Source: Tahibacter aquaticus
GTDB taxonomy: Bacteria; Pseudomonadota; Gammaproteobacteria; Xanthomonadales; Rhodanobacteraceae
DNA length: 64,000 bases
NCBI RefSeq assembly: GCF_004363655.1
Contig: NZ_SNZH01000020.1
Coordinates: forward strand, 81,776 to 145,775
Direction: 5' to 3'
The notes beneath the pieces are model-generated. The model saw only the letters and a program-made list of their open reading frames with translations. It was not told the DNA's origin and did no database searches. Below, in pieces: positions 34,069-42,618 of this stretch (the first letter of the stretch is position 1; every line of letters starts with the position of its first letter). The position numbers and the translations under genes were made by a program.

Positions 34069-34119
34069 TGGTGGGCGGTACAAGTTTCGAACTTGTGCCC
34101 CCTTGCCGTGTGAAAGCAA
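34069..34119 (-). tRNA. 3' half of a tRNA-Val (CAC anticodon), truncated
   Basis: Reading the minus strand, the anticodon arm TTGCT-TTCACAC-GGCAA (anticodon CAC), the variable loop, the T arm ACAAG-TTCGAAA-CTTGT, and the acceptor end ACCGCCCACCA with encoded CCA are all in place. The 5' acceptor strand and D arm that should precede them are absent; sequence diverges immediately 5' of the anticodon stem. Only about 50 of 76 nucleotides exist, so it cannot make a tRNA. Truncated tRNA 3' ends of this sort are typical attachment-site copies left by tyrosine-recombinase elements. Confidence 0.75.
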
Positions 34120-34429
34120 AAAGCACGCCCTACCCCCAGACTATCTGCACCGCCGCGCCTACCGCAACACGACCCACGCCCCGCCCCAGGAGCCTTGCGG
34201 CAATCATGAGCACGGCCGCTCGTTGATCACCAGCAGCGAACAAGCTCCCGAGACCGACCTTTACAGGTCTCATGTCGGACAAAATGAATGGCGTGGCCGA
34301 GCTATGGTCGCATTGGGGTCATAGTCTGGCCATTTCGGCCAAACTATCGTCACAGCCACATGCAGCGTTGGCCCGCGCGGTGGCGTTGCGTTAACAAGCG
34401 GAGCGCGCAGGCGGCGTAGGCGCCCGAGG

Positions 34430-34464
34430 CATCAGGGATTGCAGCCTGATGGACGAGACTCGTC
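34430..34464. repeat. Two adjacent perfect hairpins in the EPS upstream region
   Basis: CATCAGG-gattgcag-CCTGATG (7-bp stem, 34430-34451) is followed without gap by GACGA-gac-TCGTC (5-bp stem, 34452-34464). It could be a structured leader RNA or a dispersed genomic repeat. It is ~430 bases upstream of the first gene of the locus. Confidence 0.4.
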
Positions 34465-34822
34465 ACAGTGGCGCGGGCAGAGCCCGAGACCGCGACGGCG
34501 GAACACAGCAGACAACTAGACTGTCGATGGGGATCGCAGCGAGGGGTCGGCTATTCCCGTTCGATGGGACGAACAGACCGGAGAGCCCGGCATGGTCACG
34601 CACGCCGCTCTACGCAAGGTATCAACCACTGCTTCTGTCGCGCCCTCTGTTCAGAACACTAGTGCTGCGGCGCTACTTGGCGCTTCGTTTGTGAGGGCTC
34701 TTTCTTGCGTCCTCTGGTGCCAAGAAGGAGCACCTGCTCGCCTAGACGAACGCCTTATGCCTTCACAAGACTCACACATTTCCCCAATGCCGCGAAACTC
34801 CGAGACATTCGCAACAGATGAA

Positions 34823-34846
34823 TCACTTGTAAATATACATTTGTGA
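34823..34846 (+). promoter_or_regulatory. AT-rich imperfect dyad and likely promoter region of the exopolysaccharide operon
   Basis: TCACTTGTAAATATACATTTGTGA has TCAC/GTGA ends and an AT-rich centre with a TATACA that could be a -10 hexamer. It lies 46-69 bases before the first gene's start and stands out from the surrounding GC-rich DNA. A regulator-binding dyad or core promoter is plausible; no consensus -35 is visible at normal spacing. Confidence 0.35.
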
Positions 34847-34891
34847 TACCTTTGGCCATCGCCCATGGCACTGCATTGGGGAGCACATCCA

Positions 34892-35989
34892 ATGACGTTG
34901 ACTGCGTGGATTTGGGCTCTTGCGGGCGTCATGACTACAGCAGCGATCGCCCGGCTGCTAATTCCGTGGGCTCACAAGCATTCCTTAGTTGATACACCCT
35001 CTGGACGTCACGATCATAGCGCACCTACGCCGGTCGTCGGCGGCATGGCCATTTGGCTTGGCGTCGCCGTGCTCGGGCTGGCTGGAGCGAGCACGGTATC
35101 AAGGGGTTTTCTCGCTTATTTGGCCGCTAGTGCCGTGCTCATCGGCGTCGGTGTCCTGGACGACCTACGCAACCTGCCTTGGCGTCTGCGATTGTTCTTT
35201 CAAGCCTTAGCGGCGTTGATTTTATTTCTAGGCGACACTTATGCGCGCAGTGTGGGGAATCTGCTGGAGCTGGAAGCTTGGGCTCTGCCTTTCAGCATTT
35301 TTGCGACGATAGGCGTAATCAATGCCGTGAACATGATAGATGGTTCGGATGGCCTTTCCGGAACGCTGGTGGGGATCGCCCTAGCCTTTTTCGCCATCGA
35401 AGCCACGCAAGCCGGCGATCACACTTTGGCGGGTCAGCTACTGCTGATGCTGGGTTGTGTTGTCGGATTTCTGCTGCTTAATCTGCGTTTTGGAGGCCAG
35501 CAGGCGGCGCGCATCTTTCTGGGTAATTCGGGAAGCGCCCTGCTTGGCCTCACTGTTGTCTGGGCGGCGTTTGAACTCGCCAGGATTCCCGGGCAGAGCT
35601 CGGCGGGTATCCTGGCGCCGTGGGTCGTAGCCATTCCGCTGATCGATTGTGTAGTACTGGTGTTTCGACGCCTCCTTGCTGGAACCTCGCCATTTCAGGC
35701 GGATCGCAATCACATTCATCATCTGCTGCGCGATGCCGGCTACACTCCACAACGCATTGTCGCGCTCGCCGCAGTGTTGTCGCTGACCGCAGGCGGCATT
35801 GTCAAATTATGGCTCATCGTCGCTTGGCCCGAATTGCCGCTGGTGCTCGTTTTCCTGCTCTTCATAGGCATACACTTCTTATGGAGTCGCAGACGCGAAC
35901 ACGCGGTGGCGCAGTTGCGGCGCGAGGCACCTGTCGCCTATCCGAACCACGCAAGGTCTGTGTCCATGTCACAGGATTTGCATGATTGA
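34892..35989 (+). CDS. WecA-like polyprenyl-phosphate sugar-1-phosphate transferase (priming enzyme)
   Basis: 365 residues from ATG 34892, chosen because GGGGAG lies 8 bases upstream; an ATG at 34865 lacks one. It has ten or eleven transmembrane helices and the WecA/MraY catalytic text: VDTPSGRHDHSAPTPVVGG, GVLDDLRNLPWRLRL with the Asp pair, VINAVNMIDGSDGLSG (NxxNxxDGxDGL) and the cytosolic DRNHIHHLLRDAG His-rich loop. It transfers a sugar-1-phosphate (GlcNAc-1-P in WecA) to undecaprenyl phosphate, starting repeat-unit synthesis. Unlike GumD/WbaP this is the polytopic GT4-type primer. It overlaps the next gene by 8 bases. Confidence 0.9.
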   Translation: MTLTAWIWALAGVMTTAAIARLLIPWAHKHSLVDTPSGRHDHSAPTPVVGGMAIWLGVAVLGLAGASTVSRGFLAYLAASAVLIGVGVLDDLRNLPWRLRLFFQALAALILFLGDTYARSVGNLLELEAWALPFSIFATIGVINAVNMIDGSDGLSGTLVGIALAFFAIEATQAGDHTLAGQLLLMLGCVVGFLLLNLRFGGQQAARIFLGNSGSALLGLTVVWAAFELARIPGQSSAGILAPWVVAIPLIDCVVLVFRRLLAGTSPFQADRNHIHHLLRDAGYTPQRIVALAAVLSLTAGGIVKLWLIVAWPELPLVLVFLLFIGIHFLWSRRREHAVAQLRREAPVAYPNHARSVSMSQDLHD

Positions 35990-36776
35990 TCTGCACTGCC
36001 ACCTGCTACCCGGCATCGACGATGGCTCCGCAGATCTGTCTACGTCGCTGGCAATGGCTCGCGCTGCCGTCGCCGACGGCATCCGCGTCACCGCATGCAC
36101 ACCGCACATCTACCCTGGCCTGTATGAAAATGTTGCCGATGGCATTCGGGCCGCCACCTGGCGATTGGCCCAGGAATTGCGCGATCACCACATCAACCTG
36201 AGCCTGGTATGTGGGGCAGATATCCATCTGGTTCCCGGCCTGCTTTCCAGACTGCGCGACGGCAGTGTGCCGACGCTCAACAATTCGCGCTATTTTCTGC
36301 TTGAGCCGCCACATCATGTGGCACCACCGCGATTCGAGGCATCGGTATTCGAGCTGATGATGGCGGGCTACGTGCCAATCATCACGCATCCAGAACGCCT
36401 AAGTTGGATCGAGACACATTATTCAGTAATGCAAAGGCTGGTCCATCGCGGCGTCTGGATGCAGGTCACTTCCGGATCCCTGGCCGGCCGCTTCGGCAAA
36501 CGGCCGCGCTATTGGGGGGAACGCATGTTGTCCGAAGGATTGGTTCATCTGTTAGCCACCGATTCGCACGGCATCCGCAAGCGACCGCCGCTCCTCGCTG
36601 AAGGTCGCGACCTAGCGGCCCGCCGCATCGGCGACACCCAGGCCGCGATGCTGGTAGATGAGCGGCCCCGCGCAATACTCATGAACATGCCACCTTCCGA
36701 TGTGCGGGCACCGCAGCCCCCGGCCAGAGCGGAAAGCTACTGGCGTCGAATGCAGGAGATGTTGCCGTGGCGTTGA
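35982..36776 (+). CDS. CpsB/YwqE-type PHP tyrosine-protein phosphatase
   Basis: 264 residues of the PHP fold. Metal ligands are recognisable in MIDLHCHLLPGIDDG (HxH), PIITHPERL and LATDSHG. CpsB-type Mn-dependent phosphatases remove phosphate from the Tyr-rich tail of the BY-kinase and thereby time capsule or exopolysaccharide polymerisation. The matching kinase is encoded two genes downstream. The gene overlaps both neighbours, indicating a single operon. CpsB is classical in Firmicutes but also occurs in gammaproteobacterial EPS loci. Confidence 0.88.
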   Translation: MIDLHCHLLPGIDDGSADLSTSLAMARAAVADGIRVTACTPHIYPGLYENVADGIRAATWRLAQELRDHHINLSLVCGADIHLVPGLLSRLRDGSVPTLNNSRYFLLEPPHHVAPPRFEASVFELMMAGYVPIITHPERLSWIETHYSVMQRLVHRGVWMQVTSGSLAGRFGKRPRYWGERMLSEGLVHLLATDSHGIRKRPPLLAEGRDLAARRIGDTQAAMLVDERPRAILMNMPPSDVRAPQPPARAESYWRRMQEMLPWR

Positions 36777-37516
36777 TACAGCGGGGCCGTTCAATCTGGC
36801 GAAGATGGTCCGGCATTCTGATCCTGTTGAGCAGCGCCTATTTGCTTAGCGGATGTGGTGCCCCGAACGTCCGCCCGCACGAGGCAAGGCCTGTAGCCCG
36901 CAGCGGCACCAACAGCATGCCTCCACCGGATTCCATAGATGCGGAAGGCGAATACAAGGCTGCGTCTGAGTATCGCATCGGCGCCAACGATCTGTTAGAG
37001 ATCAATGTATTCCAGGTGGAAGAGCTGGCGCGCACCCTGCGTGTTAATACACAAGGGAAGATTTCTCTGCCCCTCATTGGTTCTATCGACGCTGGCGGCA
37101 TGACGGTAGGCGAACTGGAGCGGGAAATCGCTTCGCGCCTCGCGCAAAAATACATGCAGAACCCGCAAGTCAGCATTTTCGTCAAAGAGTTCACGAGCCA
37201 GCGCGTCACGGTCGAAGGTGCCGTACGCAAGCCGGGCATCTACGCCTTGACCGGGAAAACCAGCCTACTGCAGGCGCTGGCCATGTCCGAGGGACTAGAT
37301 TCCTTGGCCAATCAGCAGGGCATTGTGATTTTCCGCGTGATCGGAGGGCAGAAGATGGGAGCGGTATTCGATATTGCAGCGATCCGCGCCGGCAGGATGG
37401 AGGATCCGCTGATCTACGGCGACGACATCGTCGTGGTGGATCAGTCGGGCCCGCGCACTGCGCTTCGCCGTTTTGTCGAATCCCTTCCCGTGTTCGCGCT
37501 ATTCCGGCCATTTTGA
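36767..37516 (+). CDS. Outer-membrane polysaccharide export lipoprotein (Wza/GumB-like)
   Basis: 249 residues starting with GTG, overlapping the phosphatase gene by 10 bases. A lipoprotein signal with lipobox LLSGC puts the lipidated Cys near residue 29. The Poly_export domain is visible (YRIGANDLLEINVFQVEELART, LPLIGSIDAGGMT, ELEREIASRLAQKY), followed by SLBB segments (VTVEGAVRKPGIYALTGKTS). It forms the octameric export pore. It is shorter than E. coli Wza (~380), more like GumB, with one or one and a half SLBB domains. Confidence 0.9.
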   Translation: MALIQRGRSIWRRWSGILILLSSAYLLSGCGAPNVRPHEARPVARSGTNSMPPPDSIDAEGEYKAASEYRIGANDLLEINVFQVEELARTLRVNTQGKISLPLIGSIDAGGMTVGELEREIASRLAQKYMQNPQVSIFVKEFTSQRVTVEGAVRKPGIYALTGKTSLLQALAMSEGLDSLANQQGIVIFRVIGGQKMGAVFDIAAIRAGRMEDPLIYGDDIVVVDQSGPRTALRRFVESLPVFALFRPF

Positions 37517-37577
37517 GCGGCAACCGCGTGAACGGCGAGAAATCCCTGCACCGCTCCCAGGACGGGATGAGGGACTC

Positions 37578-39842
37578 ATGAACAATCCGAATGCCAGCAA
37601 TATTCCGGGTGGCGCCATCGCCCGGCGGCAATCTCCACTTGTACCGGCGCCGCCGGCGACTGCGCACCCGCCTGCAACGCCGCGGCCGTTGATACCCGTC
37701 CTCCGTGATGCGGACGATCCTGATACGGACGAGACCAGTGTACTGAGTTACTGGCATGTCCTGGTCAAGCGCAAATGGCTGGTGATAGCGGTGCTCGCCA
37801 CTATCCTGCTGGTCGTGCTGGTGACAACCATGATCACGCCGTCAATCTACCGTGCCACGGCGACGCTGCAGATCGACCTCGATACGATCAAGGTGATCCA
37901 GGCGGAAGGTGTTACGCCCGGCGAGGGCATGAGTAGCCGCGACTACTACCAGACGCAGTACGAACTGCTGAAAACCCGTGCCCTGGCCGAACGGGTGGCG
38001 GCCAAGCTGCCGGAAAACCTTATGGTGTCGGTGCACGAAAGCCTTGCACCGGGGGCACTGTCGCGCCTGAAAGGCATGCTGCGAGGTCAACCGGCCGAGG
38101 ACCCGGCCGCAACGACCATCGACAAGGACCGGCTGGCCGCCTTCGTACAGCAAAACATGCGCGTGGACCCGGTGCGCAACTCGCGATTGGTGCGCGTGCA
38201 TTTCGACAGCCTGCAACCCGGCTTCTCTGCCACGATGGCCAATGCCATCGCCGATGCTTTCATTGCAGCCAACATCGACCGGCGTTTCGATGCCTCTGCC
38301 TACGCCAAGCAGTATCTGGAAGAGCGCCTCGCGCAACTCAAACTACGGCTAGAGGACTCAGAGAAACAGCTCGTCGAATTCGCCCAGCAGGAAGGCATCG
38401 TCGGTGTCGACGAACAGCAGTCCCCAGCGGCTCAGGAGATGCATCGCATCAACGAAAGCCTAGCAGCAGCCCAGCAACAGCGCATCGAGGCGGAAGCGAA
38501 GCTTCAGCGTACTCAGCAGACTTCGCCGGAAGCGTTGCCGGAAGTATTGCTCAGCACTATCGTCAGCCAGCTCAAAAACCGCCGCACCGAACTGACGAGC
38601 CAGTACCAGGACAAGCTGCGTATCTTCAAGCCTGACTACCCGACCATGATGCAGATCCAAGGCCAGATCGATGAGGTGGATCAGCAGCTTCGCAGCGAGA
38701 TCAGCCGCATCAAGCAATCGGTAAAAGCGGAGTATGAAAGTGCTCGCAGCACGGAATCCATGCTAGCTGCGCGTCTGTCGGAACTGAAGCTGCAGATCCT
38801 CGACCTCCAGGGGCGCAGCATCAAGTACAACATACTCAAGCGGGAAGTGGATACCAACCGCCAACTGTACGACGGCCTGCTGCAGCGCTACAAGGAAATC
38901 GGCGTGGCCGGCGGCATTGGCGCCAACAACATTTCCGTGGTAGATCGCGCACGCGCGCCGCGCGGCCGCTACAGCCCAAACCTGACACGCAACCTCGCGC
39001 TCGGATTGCTGGCAGGACTAGCGGCAGGTGTGCTGCTCGCGCTCATGATCGAGCGCCTGGATGACACCATCAAACTGCCGGAAGACGTGGAGCGCCAGCT
39101 CGGGCTGGCGGTGCTTGGCGTGATTCCCCGCATCAACCAGGGCTCGCCTCTGGTGGAACTGAAAAACCCCCGTTCGGTTTTCTCCGAGTCCTACCGCTCG
39201 GTACGCACGGCGCTGCAGTTCTCCACCGATAGCGGCGTGCCCCGGACCCTGTTCATCACGAGCTCCACGCCCAGCGAAGGCAAGAGCACGACGGCGCTGA
39301 CCCTATCGCTGCATTTTGCACAACTCGGAAAACGCGTGCTCCTGATCGACGCCGACCTGCGCAACCCCAGCTTGCATCATCTTCTGGCGGTGTCCAACGA
39401 GGCAGGCCTCAGCAACTATCTTTCCGGGGCAAGCCGCCCGCTGCGGTATCTGTGCCGCACGCGCGTGAAGAACCTCACCTGCCTGTGTTCCGGGCCGCTA
39501 CCGCCCAACCCGGCCGAATTGCTGGCAGGCCCGCGCATGGTCAACCTGCTTCAACTGGCCGCGGCGTCCTTCGACCAAGTCATCATCGACGGGCCGCCGG
39601 TGCTGGGTATCGCCGACGCAGCCATTCTCTCCAATCTGTCCGACGGCACGGTGCTGGTGGTCGAATCCGGAAACACGCGGCGCGGCTATGGACGCGCCGT
39701 GCTCAAGCGATTGATGGCGGCACGCGCCCGCGTGCTGGGCGTGGTGCTGACCAAGCTTGATCCTCGCTCGCAAGGCCCAGGCTACGGCTATGGCTACTAC
39801 TCGTATGAAGAGAGCACACCCAAAAGAATCGGCCGCGCCTGA
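37578..39842 (+). CDS. Polysaccharide co-polymerase fused to BY-kinase (Wzc/GumC-ExoP type)
   Basis: 754 residues from ATG 37578 (an earlier frame start would overlap the export gene without a ribosome-binding site). After a Pro-rich N-terminus comes a Wzz domain with the first membrane helix (LVIAVLATILLVVLVTTMI), a long periplasmic coiled coil, the PxxP-containing second helix near RGRYSPNLTRNLALGL, and a C-terminal kinase. The kinase has Walker A STPSEGKST at about 562-570 and Walker A' LLIDADLRNP near 587. The C-terminal tail is Tyr-rich (GYGYGYYSYEE), the autophosphorylation cluster. It controls chain length and couples polymerisation to export. Confidence 0.93.
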   Translation: MNNPNASNIPGGAIARRQSPLVPAPPATAHPPATPRPLIPVLRDADDPDTDETSVLSYWHVLVKRKWLVIAVLATILLVVLVTTMITPSIYRATATLQIDLDTIKVIQAEGVTPGEGMSSRDYYQTQYELLKTRALAERVAAKLPENLMVSVHESLAPGALSRLKGMLRGQPAEDPAATTIDKDRLAAFVQQNMRVDPVRNSRLVRVHFDSLQPGFSATMANAIADAFIAANIDRRFDASAYAKQYLEERLAQLKLRLEDSEKQLVEFAQQEGIVGVDEQQSPAAQEMHRINESLAAAQQQRIEAEAKLQRTQQTSPEALPEVLLSTIVSQLKNRRTELTSQYQDKLRIFKPDYPTMMQIQGQIDEVDQQLRSEISRIKQSVKAEYESARSTESMLAARLSELKLQILDLQGRSIKYNILKREVDTNRQLYDGLLQRYKEIGVAGGIGANNISVVDRARAPRGRYSPNLTRNLALGLLAGLAAGVLLALMIERLDDTIKLPEDVERQLGLAVLGVIPRINQGSPLVELKNPRSVFSESYRSVRTALQFSTDSGVPRTLFITSSTPSEGKSTTALTLSLHFAQLGKRVLLIDADLRNPSLHHLLAVSNEAGLSNYLSGASRPLRYLCRTRVKNLTCLCSGPLPPNPAELLAGPRMVNLLQLAAASFDQVIIDGPPVLGIADAAILSNLSDGTVLVVESGNTRRGYGRAVLKRLMAARARVLGVVLTKLDPRSQGPGYGYGYYSYEESTPKRIGRA

Positions 39843-39854
39843 GAGAGCTGCGCC

Positions 39855-41249
39855 ATGAGCGACGCGGTCGACCTGATGCTGGGCGTATTCCGCGCGCCGG
39901 AGCGTTCCGCCCTTTTGCGTACACGCGAGCTGCCCGACGGCGTGCTGGATGTGATCCGAATCGCGGCCGGTGACGAACAAGCCATCGCCGCCGCAAGAGC
40001 CAGCACCGCACTCGACCATGCGGATCTCTGCACCGCTGCTGGCCTGCTGCTGCGGAATCTGTTCTTCTTCGACGGCGCGGACAGCTATCGCACCCTCGGC
40101 GTGCGCAGTGACGCCGATCCCGCCCAGATCAAAAGGCACTATCGCTGGCTGGTGCGATGGCTGCACCCGGATCGCAACCCGGACAGCATGCATGGCTTCT
40201 TCGTCGATCGCATCAACTGTGCGTGGAACTCGATCCGCACACCGGAGCGGCGCAGCAGTTACGATTTGAGCCTGCAGGCGACACCAGACGCCGGCGGGGC
40301 GTTGAAGGTCGTGAATACCGCCACACTGCTGCGGAAATGGACCGAGCGCTCGCCGATGCCTCTGCTCTCGGCCCGCGCAGTACGGCGGCTGCCGCAGATC
40401 ATCCTGTTCTGTACCGGCCTCATCGCCGTCACCGCGTTGTGCTTGGTCGCGTGGATCCTGTCACTGAACACCGATCCCGCACAGCTTCCTTCGCCCACTT
40501 CCAGCACCCATCTCGCTGCATCGGTCGAACCGCCGGCAATGTCTTTGCCGACCGTGCTGTTCACATCGTCGACGGTGCCACCTTCCGCTGCTCCGCCTGC
40601 CGGTGTTTCGCCGTCGCCTGTCGCGGTCTCGCCGCTACAACTTTCCGGGGCAGAGCCCGCCCCGATGCCTGCGGCAATGCCGCTTGCAGCGGTAGCAGAA
40701 CCCGCACCGCCAAAACCGGTCGCAACGGTCTCTTTCGGGAGCGCAGTGCCGGCACGGCCCACCAGCGCCCGCGCGACCACTGCGCAGCCCGACAGCCCGC
40801 CTGGGGTAACGCCGGCGCGGGAAGCAAATGCGTCCGCCTCCGCGACGACGCCCGGGCCAGCGGTGACTCAAGCCCGGACCGGCCTGTCCGACGGCGATCT
40901 GCGCGATTTCGTTGACCGCTTCCAGCACCTGTACGGGGCCGATGACGTAGAGCGCTTTCTTGCCTTGTTCAGCGCGCAGGCACAGGGCAACAACCGCGAC
41001 TACGCCGGGCTCGCCAGCGACTATCGCCGCCTGTTCGAGCAGCGCCGGCGGCGGCGGCTGAACCTGTCGGAGCTGCACTGGGAAATCGACGGCGAACACG
41101 CCGCGGGCAACGGCAACTACGAAGCCTGGGTCGGCCCCAGCGCGGACAAACCGCAGAGCCGCACCCGCGGCCAGATCATGCTGCAGCTCACGCGTGAAGA
41201 CGGCGGCGTGCGCATCACACGGTTGCACCACACGGTGACGGAATTGTGA
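39855..41249 (+). CDS. Membrane-anchored J-domain protein in the exopolysaccharide locus
   Basis: 464 residues. An N-terminal helical region precedes a J domain at about 76-140 (YRTLGVRSDADPAQIKRHYRWLVRWLHPDRN, HPD at ~104-106). A single transmembrane helix follows near 180-200 (IILFCTGLIAVTALCLVAWIL), then a ~130-residue Pro/Ala/Ser-rich linker. A C-terminal NTF2-like/SnoaL-type domain completes it (FVDRFQHLYGADDVERFLAL; RLNLSELHWEIDGEHA). The topology predicts a cytosolic J domain recruiting DnaK and a periplasmic C-terminal domain. It lies 12 bases after the kinase gene and overlaps the next by GTGA. Its role in assembly is unknown. Confidence 0.8.
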   Translation: MSDAVDLMLGVFRAPERSALLRTRELPDGVLDVIRIAAGDEQAIAAARASTALDHADLCTAAGLLLRNLFFFDGADSYRTLGVRSDADPAQIKRHYRWLVRWLHPDRNPDSMHGFFVDRINCAWNSIRTPERRSSYDLSLQATPDAGGALKVVNTATLLRKWTERSPMPLLSARAVRRLPQIILFCTGLIAVTALCLVAWILSLNTDPAQLPSPTSSTHLAASVEPPAMSLPTVLFTSSTVPPSAAPPAGVSPSPVAVSPLQLSGAEPAPMPAAMPLAAVAEPAPPKPVATVSFGSAVPARPTSARATTAQPDSPPGVTPAREANASASATTPGPAVTQARTGLSDGDLRDFVDRFQHLYGADDVERFLALFSAQAQGNNRDYAGLASDYRRLFEQRRRRRLNLSELHWEIDGEHAAGNGNYEAWVGPSADKPQSRTRGQIMLQLTREDGGVRITRLHHTVTEL

Positions 41250-42559
41250 CCGCGCCTGGCACTGGTACCTACAAGCTCGCGGCGAAATCCGCGCTGCTGG
41301 CAGTAGCAGCATTGATAGCCTGGAAGGCGATCAGCCTGGGCCTGAACACGCGGTATCCGGTCGACTACGCGGCGCTGACGGCAAATCCCGACACTGACAA
41401 TGCGGCTGTCGCGCTGGTCCTCGCGAGGCAAGCCGGGGATGCCGGGCCCGACAGCCGGGCGCAGGCTCGTGATGTGGTGCTCGGTGTCTTGGCGAAGCGG
41501 CCCGCAGATGGGCGCCTGTTTCGCGCTCTGGCCCAGCTCGACAAGGACAATCCGGAGTTGGCCCGGCGGCGCTGGCAAGCGGCGGCGCTGCTGCGACCGG
41601 CTGATGTGGAAACGCTGGCGTGGCTCGCCGACGACGCTGTCTCCCGCGGCGACTTCTCTGAGGCCCTGGACCACTGCGATGCCGTGTTGCGCGTCTCTCC
41701 GGCGCAGGCGCGGAACCTCTTTCCGATCCTCTCCACGTGGCTTCAAACCGGCGCAGCCACGCCGGCGCTGACCCGGACGCTGGAGCGGCGACCGCCCTGG
41801 CGGCGCTCCTTTATGGAATACATGGCAAGGGAAGGCGTAGAAAATTCCCTTTATACTTTTTCTCAAGTTGTACAGGCGCTGCGCAACAGCCCTGCGCCGG
41901 CGGATGCGAACGAAGCCCGCCCTCTCGTCAACCGGCTGGTGCATGACGGCGATTTCGAACGCGCCTACCTGCTGTGGCGATCGGTGCTGCCTGCCCTGCA
42001 GGCAAGCACCGGCATGCTGTACAACGGCGGCTTCGAAATGCCGGCCAGCGGCGCAGCTTTCGACTGGACCTTGCGCTCCACACAGGGGGTCGCCGTATCG
42101 GTGGAAGACGGTGGACCTGCCCGCGGCAACAGCCTGCGCCTGCGTTTTGGCGGCGTGCGTGTGGCCGAGATCGGCGTGGAGCAGACCCTGCTGCTGCCGC
42201 CCGGCGGCTACCGTCTTCTCGGCGAGGTTCGCTCACAAGACCTGGAGAGCGCCCAGGGCCTGGAATGGCGGATCTATTGCCTGGCCAAACCATCGCGCAT
42301 GGTTGCCGCCGTGCCCGTCGCGGTGGAAAGTGATCGCGACTGGTCTGATTTTGACCTGGAGCTGGATGTGCCTGCCGACGGGTGCCCGGCCCAGCTCCTC
42401 CAGCTCACGACGCGCGCGCGCGTTGCGACCGAGCAGACGGTCAGCGGCACAGCCTGGTTCGACAATTTCCGTCTCGAAGCGCAAGGGTTAGCTGCTAGCC
42501 CGGCACCAGCGCTGCCGCAGGGCGGCCGTCGCCTTGCTTCGGCCTGGAACGGGAACTAG
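41246..42559 (+). CDS. Membrane-anchored TPR-like protein with C-terminal carbohydrate-binding-like domain
   Basis: 437 residues starting with GTG, overlapping the previous stop. An N-terminal membrane helix (LLAVAALIAWKAISLGL) anchors helical repeats (residues ~45-230: LFRALAQLDKDNPELARRRW; VETLAWLADDAVSRGDFSEAL). The C-terminal part from ~270 is a beta-sandwich of the type in carbohydrate-binding modules (NGGFEMPASGAAFDWTL; SLRLRFGG; WFDNFRLEAQG). It probably stands in the periplasm as a scaffold near the Wza/Wzc machine; that is inferred from architecture and position only. Confidence 0.75.
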   Translation: MTAPGTGTYKLAAKSALLAVAALIAWKAISLGLNTRYPVDYAALTANPDTDNAAVALVLARQAGDAGPDSRAQARDVVLGVLAKRPADGRLFRALAQLDKDNPELARRRWQAAALLRPADVETLAWLADDAVSRGDFSEALDHCDAVLRVSPAQARNLFPILSTWLQTGAATPALTRTLERRPPWRRSFMEYMAREGVENSLYTFSQVVQALRNSPAPADANEARPLVNRLVHDGDFERAYLLWRSVLPALQASTGMLYNGGFEMPASGAAFDWTLRSTQGVAVSVEDGGPARGNSLRLRFGGVRVAEIGVEQTLLLPPGGYRLLGEVRSQDLESAQGLEWRIYCLAKPSRMVAAVPVAVESDRDWSDFDLELDVPADGCPAQLLQLTTRARVATEQTVSGTAWFDNFRLEAQGLAASPAPALPQGGRRLASAWNGN

Positions 42560-42618
42560 ACTGCGATCAATTCGATACAATTTAGCGTTGTGGTATTTCC
42601 AGGACGCGGGAGGCCCGC

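Larger units (their letters stand above)
34120..34891. other. Long intergenic region between the tRNA scar and the exopolysaccharide locus
   Basis: About 770 bases without a supportable gene. It contains hairpins at 34301-34350 (CTGGCCATTTCGGCCA-type) and the paired hairpins listed separately. GC drops toward the right end, where AT-rich sequence should hold the promoter of the locus. Short plus-strand ORFs (34103, 34449, 34592) have no ribosome-binding sites. Confidence 0.5.

Noticed and set aside
34103..34846. Small plus-strand ORFs before the exopolysaccharide genes
   Set aside because: No ribosome-binding sites, atypical composition, and they lie over hairpins and the tRNA scar.
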